DNA from: JBFHER01 sp041584055
GTDB lineage: Bacteria; Bacteroidota; Bacteroidia; Bacteroidales; UBA5342
DNA length: 20,994 nt
Assembly (NCBI GenBank): GCA_041584055.1
Contig: JBFHER010000035.1
Coordinates: forward strand, 1-20,994
Direction: 5' to 3'
In this document: positions 14,762 to 20,994 of the stretch, one piece after another
Layout of the letters: each line of letters begins with the position of its first letter
How positions within the stretch are numbered: position 1 is the first letter of the stretch
Made by a program: the position numbers and the translations under genes
Notes under the pieces: generated by a model
The model's input: only the letters and a program-made list of their open reading frames with translations
What the model was told of the DNA's origin: nothing
Databases searched by the model: none

Positions 14762-16423
14762 TTACAGATTAAATTTAATAAACAGAACGCCACTGGCACG
14801 CATGTTAAAACTCAAATCCCCTTTTATCGTTCTGGAAATACCATTGTTGTCGTAAAGGATTATCCCTTCTAAAGCATCATTGTATGCGGTTAATTCCTTT
14901 GCGTGCTGTGGTATAAGAACACGCACTTCCTGAGGATGAGTGTCCAGATTGACAACGCACAAGATGATCGCATCTTTCGTATGCCTTAAATAAGAGTAAA
15001 TAAATTGATTGTTATAAGCGTGATTGTCTCTGTTGGCCCATTGCAAGTCGTAAAAACCTCCTATCTGCATTGTTTTTTCCTTTAAAACAAGGTTGAGTAT
15101 GTCCTGGTAAGCCTGTCGGAGCTCTTTTTGTGAAGTTGAAAGTTTTGCATCATTAAACAGGCCACCATTCATCCAGGCTTGTTGACTTTTTATTCCCCAG
15201 TAATCAAAAATGGTCGTTCGACCATCCAGTCCGCTAAAACCTTCTGCATCTCCGGCATCTTCTCCCAACTCCTGTGCAAAATATTGCATATATGAACTTT
15301 TCTCCATGCCGCATGAAACAGCCAGCATTGGAATGCCACGCCATGGATTTGTCGCAAAATAGTGTGATGCGATTCGCTGTTCGTCATGGTTCTCAAGAAA
15401 ATTCAACATGTAAGGTTTAATGTCTTCAATGGCCTGCCAGCAGGAAGTAATGTCATTGGCCCATTTGTGTCCTTCAATTATACCTTTTAATGTATCATAT
15501 AAACCAACCTTGTCGTACAACAAGTCAAACCCACCTTCGTGAATGTAAGATCTGTACTGATTCGGATCATAAACCTCAGCGATAAATAGAATCCCGGGGT
15601 ATTTTGTTTTAACCTGCTGGATTGCATAGCGCCAGAACTCCACCGGGACCATCTCTGCCATGTCGCAACGAAACCCATCCACGCCATTTTCAGCCCAAAA
15701 TAAAAGAATATCAGTCATCTTTAACCAGGTGTTCGGAATGGGGCTAAAATGTTTTGCATGACCATTCTGGTAGTCTATGCCATAATTTAATTTGACTGTT
15801 TCATACCAATCGTTAATGGAAGGATAGGCAGAGAAACAATCATTCCCCGTTACTTTTGCTGGATTTTCGACGTATGGAGTGTTGCTCTTTTTTGGCAAGT
15901 GAAGCGTTTCCCCAGGCAAATAGTAAAAATTATTATGCATGTAAAAAGCCAGACTTGCATCATCAGTTTCTCCAAGATCGGGGATTCCTTTCGGTTTATT
16001 GTCCGATTTGTAAGCTCTTGAAACATGGTTGGGAACAAAATCGATGATGGCTTTTAATCCATTCTTATGCGTGCGCTGCAATAGCTCCCTGAATTCGACC
16101 ATCCGTTGGATTGGATCTTTTGCCAGATCAGGGCTTACATCATAATAGTCCCGAATGGCGTAGGGTGAACCGGCATTGCCTTTGACAAAATCGGGATGAT
16201 CTGCCTTTATGTTGGCCTCAGGGTAAGCACTAAGAGAAGCATGTTCGAGTACTCCTGTGTACCAAATGTGCGTCATCCCAAGTGCTTTGATTGCTTGCAT
16301 GGCCTGGTCGTTGATGTCATTAAATTTTCCACATCCATTCTCAACAATGGTGCCGTTTGGTTTATTGAAATCGTTTTTATTTCCAAAGAGTCGCGTAAAT
16401 AGTTGATAAATATGTATTTTCAT
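14762..16423 (-). CDS. Cytoplasmic GH13 alpha-amylase family glycoside hydrolase
   Basis: A 553-residue GH13 enzyme cleaving alpha-1,4-glucans. The four conserved regions are intact: region I DFVPNH (Asp128-His133), region II DGFRCDMAE (nucleophile Asp254), region III FIAEVYD (acid/base Glu283) and region IV FLENHDE (Asp347 stabiliser). A C-terminal beta domain (AIILCVVNLDTHPQEVRVLIP) follows. The N-terminus MKIHIYQLFTRLFG begins directly at the first beta-strand of the barrel, with no signal peptide, so it is cytoplasmic and probably acts on maltodextrin or stored glycogen rather than external starch. There is no susCD pair or maltose transporter around it. It diverges from the large barrel protein gene, whose start is only 50 bases away. 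Exact subfamily and product specificity are unknown. Confidence 0.92.
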   Translation of the reverse strand: MKIHIYQLFTRLFGNKNDFNKPNGTIVENGCGKFNDINDQAMQAIKALGMTHIWYTGVLEHASLSAYPEANIKADHPDFVKGNAGSPYAIRDYYDVSPDLAKDPIQRMVEFRELLQRTHKNGLKAIIDFVPNHVSRAYKSDNKPKGIPDLGETDDASLAFYMHNNFYYLPGETLHLPKKSNTPYVENPAKVTGNDCFSAYPSINDWYETVKLNYGIDYQNGHAKHFSPIPNTWLKMTDILLFWAENGVDGFRCDMAEMVPVEFWRYAIQQVKTKYPGILFIAEVYDPNQYRSYIHEGGFDLLYDKVGLYDTLKGIIEGHKWANDITSCWQAIEDIKPYMLNFLENHDEQRIASHYFATNPWRGIPMLAVSCGMEKSSYMQYFAQELGEDAGDAEGFSGLDGRTTIFDYWGIKSQQAWMNGGLFNDAKLSTSQKELRQAYQDILNLVLKEKTMQIGGFYDLQWANRDNHAYNNQFIYSYLRHTKDAIILCVVNLDTHPQEVRVLIPQHAKELTAYNDALEGIILYDNNGISRTIKGDLSFNMRASGVLFIKFNL

Positions 16424-16433
16424 GCCGAAAAAG

Positions 16434-16441
16434 TAAGTTTG
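16434..16441 (+). promoter_or_regulatory. -7 element for the protease/propeller/barrel gene
   Basis: TAAGTTTG matches TAnnTTTG exactly, 32 bases before the GTG at 16474. It faces the opposite-strand element at 16455-16462 in the divergent spacer. Confidence 0.45.
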
Positions 16442-16454
16442 ATAAAAATCGACT

Positions 16455-16462
16455 CAAAAATA
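16455..16462 (-). promoter_or_regulatory. -7 element for the GH13 amylase gene
   Basis: Minus-strand TATTTTTG matches TAnnTTTG exactly, 31 bases before the amylase ATG at 16423. Start sites of the two divergent genes would both fall near 16448. Confidence 0.45.
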
Positions 16463-16473
16463 ACGATTCACAG

Positions 16474-19383
16474 GTGATATCCCCTAAAAATAGATACAAA
16501 GCTGTTATTATTCTTTTGGTCTTGTTCTTATTTATCCGGACCGGGTTCTCACAGTACTACAGAACCGGGAGTGAGGCAGCAGGCATATCCTGGAAAAGCA
16601 TTGAAACAGATCATATTCAGGTGATCTTTCCTTCAGCTCAATCGGAATTGGCCCAGGAGTTTACATCTAAATTTGAATATGCGCTTGACTACTTCAAGCC
16701 AAATTTGAAAAAAAAACCTAAAAAGCTGTCCATTGTGCTCCATAATTACCACAGTCGCTCCAATGGAGTCATGTCCTGGGCACCCAGAAGAATGGAGCTT
16801 TGGACCCGGCCGCCTCAGAGTCTTGCAGCACAGGACTGGCTTGAGTTATTAATTGTTCACGAGTACCGGCATTACATACAAATATCAAATCTGGATCAGG
16901 GCTTTACAACAGCTTTAAAGTGGTTGTTTGGCCAGCAGGGCCAGTTGATTCCGTTGGGACTTCATATCCCAATGTGGTATCTCGAAGGAGATGCAGTGGT
17001 TGCAGAAACCATGCATTCAAGGGCTGGTCGTGGCAGGGATCCTGCATTTAGTCAGGAGTTTAAAGCAATGGTACTGGAGGAAGGGATACCAACTTATGAT
17101 AAGGTGTTTTTAGGTTCCTATGTGGATTATATGCCGAATCATTACCAAACAGGCTACGATATTGTTGCTGCCCACCTGCTCTATAATTCATCCACCGTAT
17201 TTGATGAGAAACTGGATAACATTGCCAAGCATCCTATTTATCTGAATCCTTTTCGAACAAAGGCCAGAGGCTTGAGAGACCGGGGTAAAACAAAGTTTTA
17301 TGAGGATGCAATTCTTCTGTTGGATAGCATCTGGAGAAGTGATAATCGTTGGGAGGACCATGAGCAGGAAGATTTTGTGTTGATGGAGCCCGCTCAGTAT
17401 CTGAACTTAAAAGAATTAAAAAAGGACGGCAATGTACTGTATGCATTTGCAGAATCTTTTGGTGACTTGCCATCGCTGGTAAGTGTGGAGGATAGCATGT
17501 TGAAGCTTGAGTGCAGACTTGGGTATCTTGCAGATCAGGAAATAGATGTGGTGGGCAATCAGCTTGTTTGGGTGGAGACTGAAACTAACCCCCTGTGGGA
17601 TCAACATTCATTTTCAAATGTCTGGTTAATGAACCTGCAAACAAAACAAAAGAGAAAGGTAACAGAGGATTTATTCCTGGCGTCTCCGGCATTGAATGCA
17701 GAAACAAAGACAATTGCTGCTGTTGAGTATCATCCCGACTATAGGTTCAATCTCATCCTTATTAATTCTGATAATGGGGATGTTTTAAAGCGGCTGCCTA
17801 ATCCGGGAAATGACATTTTATTTCATCCTGCATGGTCAGATGATGGAAGGTCTCTCGTGTATGTTGCGCTTGGAAAGGAGGGCAAAGCCCTTAAGATATG
17901 GACCATTGAGGAAGGGAGCAGAATGATTCTTGATGCTGGTTTTAATGAGCTGTCAAATCCAATCCTCGTAAATAATGTAATTTACTTTACCGGTGGCTTT
18001 GATGGGGTTAATCAGATTTATGCTTATGCCATGAACACAGGTGAACTTAAGCAGTTGACCAATGCTCCTTTTGGGGCAAATTATTGCAGTGTCAATGAAA
18101 AAAAGAATGAATTGCTATACACATCATTTCATTCCAGGGGGAATAGAATTGTAAAACAAACACTTTCAAAAGGCAGGCAGGTTCGCATTGAAAAACTGCA
18201 TCCTCCCACAGACCGCTTTGCGGAAAAGCTAAGCATTGAAATAGGGGAGGTGATTGATTTTGAAAAGACGCCAAAGCGTAACTATCAAGAAAAGAAGTAT
18301 TCAAAGCTGGGGCATGCACTAAATCTGCACAGTTGGTACCCCGTGTCTGTGGATTTGGATGACAATATGTTTTATCCCGGGATCACCTTAATGTCACAGG
18401 ACGTACTGAGCAACTCGGAACTTACATTGAATTACAATGCCAATCCAGGCATGAAAAATGAAATGTTCTCGGCCGGAATGACCTATTATGGCGTGTGGCC
18501 CAACATTCATCTAAATTCTAGTTTTGGTTTTGACAATGATCAGATTAGTTTTGAGGGGTCACCCATTGACCTGCAAAACACCTACAATAGTGGGGATTTG
18601 TCATTAACATTTCCTTTAAACTTTTCGAGGCATACCTGGTACAGGGGATTATGGCCTGAAATAAGCCTGGGATATGGGCAAAAGAAAATAGATTATCAAT
18701 TGTATGGATCTGATCATTCTTTTACCAACCGTTATGTGCCCTTCACGTTATGGTTAAGCGGATATGGTTTAAAACAGATGGCTAAAAGAGATCTTGAATT
18801 TCCATGGGGCGTAAGTTTTAGGTTGGGCTATTCCACATCTTTGGGAAAGAATAGCGATGATACACCCTCACTTCAGTACGTAAATCAGGGATCTGTGTTT
18901 GGATATGGTTTGTCAGGATATTTGAAGGGTTTGGCCCCGCATCATTCTTTAATTATAAACCATGCATTCCAAAACAAGACAATTGGTGAGGAATATGTGG
19001 ATGATGAGACTGGCATGACCGTTTTTCAAACCATGTCAAATTTGGTGAGTTTGCCCCGGGGGGTCTTTGATGTGAACAGGGAAAACATAAGAATGCTTCG
19101 CTTGGCACTTGATTACCAGTTCCCAATTGCATATCCGGATTTACGCTTAGGTTGGCTGGCTTATATGAAGCGAATCGGGGGAGGCTTATTTGTAGATTAT
19201 GGTGATCTGACTAACATCTATTCACGCAATGAAAAAAGCCTTTCTGTTGGGGGAAGTCTTTATTTTGACTGCAATTTTCTCAGGTATGAACCGGATGTGA
19301 GATTGGGATTACAAATGGGGTATAACCTGAGCTTTGAAGATGTCTTTTCAAATCTGATTTTTTCGGTGAATATGCCCTGGTAA
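16474..19383 (+). CDS. Secreted metalloprotease-like / TolB-type beta-propeller / C-terminal beta-barrel protein
   Basis: A 969-residue protein in three parts. A signal peptide (basic start, VIILLVLFLFIRTGFSQ, cut near residue 27) is followed by a peptidase-MA/gluzincin-like domain: LIVHEYRHYIQ gives HExxH (His129, Glu130, His133) and WYLEGDA gives a probable third ligand Glu171. Residues ~300-610 hold repeated TolB/WD-type blades (for example FHPAWSDDGRSLVYVAL, NVIYFTGGFDGVNQIYAY). From ~640 to the end alternating, aromatic-rich strands and the final residue Trp (SVNMPW) indicate an outer-membrane beta-barrel. It should sit in the outer membrane with the propeller and protease in the periplasm or at the surface; orientation is unknown. 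Start is GTG at 16474, the only start codon that preserves the signal peptide; upstream in-frame sequence overlaps the amylase leader. Substrate unknown. Confidence 0.82.
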   Translation: MISPKNRYKAVIILLVLFLFIRTGFSQYYRTGSEAAGISWKSIETDHIQVIFPSAQSELAQEFTSKFEYALDYFKPNLKKKPKKLSIVLHNYHSRSNGVMSWAPRRMELWTRPPQSLAAQDWLELLIVHEYRHYIQISNLDQGFTTALKWLFGQQGQLIPLGLHIPMWYLEGDAVVAETMHSRAGRGRDPAFSQEFKAMVLEEGIPTYDKVFLGSYVDYMPNHYQTGYDIVAAHLLYNSSTVFDEKLDNIAKHPIYLNPFRTKARGLRDRGKTKFYEDAILLLDSIWRSDNRWEDHEQEDFVLMEPAQYLNLKELKKDGNVLYAFAESFGDLPSLVSVEDSMLKLECRLGYLADQEIDVVGNQLVWVETETNPLWDQHSFSNVWLMNLQTKQKRKVTEDLFLASPALNAETKTIAAVEYHPDYRFNLILINSDNGDVLKRLPNPGNDILFHPAWSDDGRSLVYVALGKEGKALKIWTIEEGSRMILDAGFNELSNPILVNNVIYFTGGFDGVNQIYAYAMNTGELKQLTNAPFGANYCSVNEKKNELLYTSFHSRGNRIVKQTLSKGRQVRIEKLHPPTDRFAEKLSIEIGEVIDFEKTPKRNYQEKKYSKLGHALNLHSWYPVSVDLDDNMFYPGITLMSQDVLSNSELTLNYNANPGMKNEMFSAGMTYYGVWPNIHLNSSFGFDNDQISFEGSPIDLQNTYNSGDLSLTFPLNFSRHTWYRGLWPEISLGYGQKKIDYQLYGSDHSFTNRYVPFTLWLSGYGLKQMAKRDLEFPWGVSFRLGYSTSLGKNSDDTPSLQYVNQGSVFGYGLSGYLKGLAPHHSLIINHAFQNKTIGEEYVDDETGMTVFQTMSNLVSLPRGVFDVNRENIRMLRLALDYQFPIAYPDLRLGWLAYMKRIGGGLFVDYGDLTNIYSRNEKSLSVGGSLYFDCNFLRYEPDVRLGLQMGYNLSFEDVFSNLIFSVNMPW

Positions 19384-19541
19384 GCCTTGGTGGATCCTCT
19401 GGATCGGAGGCCGATGGCCAGGCACAATACATCTGATTTATAAGGAGGAACAGTTACTGTGCTATTTTTTTACAAACTCTCTGACTAATTTCTTTTTTTG
19501 ACCAATATATATTTTGTTATTTTGCACCGCAATAAAATCAA

Positions 19542-20387
19542 ATGATGCAGGTAATTGAATCGGTAGATAGCTTGGGGAAAATCATCCGCGTTGCAAGAAA
19601 CAAAGGTGAAGAGATTGGATTTGTTCCAACCATGGGAGCACTTCATGATGGCCATCTGGCTTTGGTAAAACAGTGCATCGAAGAAAATGATGTAAGCGTT
19701 GTAAGTATCTTCGTAAATCCCACTCAATTCAACAATAAGTCGGATCTCGAAAATTACCCAAGAACAATGGATGCGGATCTGAAATTGCTTGAAGCACTGG
19801 GAACCAACATCGTTTTTACACCTGCCGTGAGTGAGATGTATCCTGAACCTGACAATCGTACTTTTAATTTTGGAGCATTGTCAACGGTGATGGAAGGAGA
19901 ACATCGCCCAGGTCATTTCGATGGCGTGGCACAGATTGTTAGCAAACTATTTAATGCCGTTGATCCGCACAAGGCCTATTTTGGAGAAAAGGACTTTCAA
20001 CAGTTGGCCATCATCAGGGAAATGGTAAGAATGTTACGCTATGATGTGAAGATTGTACCATGCCCTATTATCAGAGAGAAAGATGGTTTAGCCATGAGCT
20101 CACGGAATACAAGATTGAAATCTGATGCCCGAAAAAGTGCGCCATTGATTTGGAAAACATTATCTTTGTCATGTGAAATGGCAAGAAAAGCCTCCATCGA
20201 CGAAGTGAAAAGCCAGGTGATTAGCGCAATTAATGCTGATCCACATTTGGAGGTAGAGTATTTTGAGATATCCGGAGTGAAAGACCTGCAACCCGTTAGG
20301 GAGTGGGGAAAGCCCGGTGAAAACATAGGATGTATTGCCGTTTTTGCTGGTGATATCAGACTGATAGACAACATTATTTATTGCTAA
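19542..20387 (+). CDS. panC: Pantothenate synthetase PanC
   Basis: A 281-residue ATP-dependent ligase joining pantoate and beta-alanine to make pantothenate, the coenzyme A precursor. Motifs: FVPTMGALHDGH with the HxGH nucleotide-binding signature (His35, His38), FVNPTQF, the pantoate-binding HRPGHFDGV segment, YFGEKDFQQ, and the KMSKS-like KDGLAMSSRN loop. Length is typical. Two ATGs lie in tandem at 19542 and 19545; either may be used. It is followed one base later by panD, so the two form an operon. The 158-base leader has no perfect -7 element; the nearest is TTATTTTG at 19517-19524, and several short inverted repeats near 19394-19421 have no T-tract. Confidence 0.96.
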   Translation: MMQVIESVDSLGKIIRVARNKGEEIGFVPTMGALHDGHLALVKQCIEENDVSVVSIFVNPTQFNNKSDLENYPRTMDADLKLLEALGTNIVFTPAVSEMYPEPDNRTFNFGALSTVMEGEHRPGHFDGVAQIVSKLFNAVDPHKAYFGEKDFQQLAIIREMVRMLRYDVKIVPCPIIREKDGLAMSSRNTRLKSDARKSAPLIWKTLSLSCEMARKASIDEVKSQVISAINADPHLEVEYFEISGVKDLQPVREWGKPGENIGCIAVFAGDIRLIDNIIYC

Positions 20388-20388
20388 A

Positions 20389-20748
20389 ATGGGAATGTAT
20401 ATTGAAGTAGTTAAATCAAAGCTGCACAATGTGACTGTAACAGCTGCCAATTTAAATTATATTGGGAGCATTACCATTGATGAGGATTTAATGGACGCCG
20501 CGAATATTATTGTGAACGAGAAGATACAGGTTGTAAACAATAACAATGGGGAACGTTTTGAGACCTATGTGATTAAAGGTGAAAGGGGATCCGGTGACAT
20601 ATGTCTGAACGGTGCAGCTGCGCGAAAAGTGGCAGTTGGTGATACGGTGATTCTTATCACCTATGCTTCCATGCCTATCGAAGAAGCCAAAGTCTATGAG
20701 CCCATATTTGTTTTTCCTGAACAGGAAACAAATAAGTTGATAGACTAG
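20389..20748 (+). CDS. panD: Aspartate 1-decarboxylase PanD (pyruvoyl enzyme)
   Basis: A 119-residue proenzyme that self-cleaves to create a pyruvoyl cofactor and decarboxylates aspartate to beta-alanine, the substrate of PanC. The cleavage site is Gly26-Ser27 in NYIGSITID, matching the conserved G-S. Other family marks are SKLHNVTVTAANL, ETYVIKGERGSGDICLNGAAAR and VGDTVILITYASM. An alternative start is Met3 (20395), which would give the more usual N-terminal length. It begins one base after the panC stop, implying coupled translation, and is closed by a hairpin terminator. Both enzymes of the final pantothenate steps are thus made together. Confidence 0.95.
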   Translation: MGMYIEVVKSKLHNVTVTAANLNYIGSITIDEDLMDAANIIVNEKIQVVNNNNGERFETYVIKGERGSGDICLNGAAARKVAVGDTVILITYASMPIEEAKVYEPIFVFPEQETNKLID

Positions 20749-20769
20749 AATAAAACATTTTTTTAATCT

Positions 20770-20796
20770 AAACCGCCTTTTAAAGGGGCGGTTTTT
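20770..20796 (+). terminator. Rho-independent terminator after panCD
   Basis: A 10-bp stem (20770-20779 with 20785-20794, last two T-G) has the core AAACCGCC/GGCGGTTT, a 5-base loop and a T-tract to 20796. Confidence 0.9.
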
Positions 20797-20936
20797 GTGT
20801 TATAATACATGGGCATTGCATTGACTCAGAAATGCAAAATCCACTTTCCGTTGGAGCAAATGAAATATGGCAATGCAAGGAAACTTCGCATTTTCTGTTT
20901 TAAAACAATTCGCACTCAAATTCACACAACAATTTT

Positions 20937-20944
20937 TATCTTTA
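20937..20944 (+). promoter_or_regulatory. Possible -7 element for the next gene
   Basis: TATCTTTA matches seven of the eight positions (six of six minus the last G) of TAnnTTTG, 28 bases before an ATG at 20973. Confidence 0.3.
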
Positions 20945-20972
20945 GCCATGCAGTTGTTCAAACCGTACATGT

Positions 20973-20994
20973 ATGATTGAGATTAGAGAAGTCA
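20973..20994 (+). CDS. Start of a further gene, cut by the window edge
   Basis: ATG ATT GAG ATT AGA GAA GTC (MIEIREV) is open to the end of the window, after the panCD terminator and a -7-like element at a fitting distance. Only seven codons are visible, so no function can be assigned; MIEIREV resembles the N-terminus of a GNAT-like protein common in Bacteroidota, which is recall only. Confidence 0.4.

Noticed and set aside
19384..19541. Small inverted repeats (GATCC-TCT-GGATC, GGCC-GAT-GGCC) after the barrel protein gene
   Set aside because: Stems of four or five pairs without a T-tract; too short to call a terminator or regulatory RNA.
20816..20876. Inverted 8-mer TTGCATTG / CAATGCAA after panD
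   Set aside because: Short arms about 50 bases apart with no further pairing; likely chance.

Overview
The window comes from the chromosome of a member of the Bacteroidota. The evidence is an AT-rich genome, very few Shine-Dalgarno sequences, repeated TAnnTTTG (-7 type) promoter elements 20-42 bases before start codons, a NamZ/DUF1343 lipoprotein, a single long class II ribonucleotide reductase, and a PPi-dependent phosphofructokinase. The last two suit an anaerobe or facultative anaerobe, but that part is inference. No transposase, phage gene, CRISPR array, tRNA or rRNA was seen; this looks like ordinary chromosomal backbone with a few poorly described genes.

Layout: 1-888 is the 3' half of a PPi-phosphofructokinase gene, closed by a strong hairpin terminator and facing a convergent NamZ-type exo-muramidase lipoprotein gene. 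From 2382 to 7339 a tightly packed plus-strand operon holds mtaB (tRNA A37 methylthiolation), an inositol-monophosphatase-family phosphatase, two tandem paralogous LpxL-like acyltransferases and a GT2 glycosyltransferase; the first two junctions overlap by 4 and 1 bases. From 7422 to 8302 lie a zeta-toxin-like P-loop kinase and a separately promoted 66-residue protein. miaB runs on the minus strand (8401-9741). A 565-base gene-poor spacer precedes nrdJ (10307-12874), which ends in a hairpin terminator. A pRiA4b ORF-3-like acidic protein is then coupled to miaA. The 326-base gap after miaA is not empty: it holds a cysteine-rich 45-codon gene starting with GTG and, less surely, another short frame before it. 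A cytoplasmic GH13 amylase (minus) and a 969-residue secreted metalloprotease/beta-propeller/beta-barrel protein (plus) diverge from only 50 bases, with two -7 elements facing each other. The window closes with panC-panD, a terminator, and probably the first seven codons of another gene.

How the genes fit together: MiaA and MiaB make ms2i6A37 and MtaB makes ms2t6A37, so three A37-modifying enzymes lie within 12 kb. The acyltransferase/glycosyltransferase operon, NamZ and the large barrel protein point to envelope lipid, peptidoglycan and outer-membrane work. PFP and the amylase handle glycolysis and alpha-glucan use; PanC/PanD make pantothenate; NrdJ makes deoxyribonucleotides without needing oxygen. 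No clear new defence system was found. The parts most worth follow-up are the cysteine-rich small protein, the zeta-like kinase with its small neighbour, the tripartite protease/propeller/barrel protein, and the acyltransferase pair.
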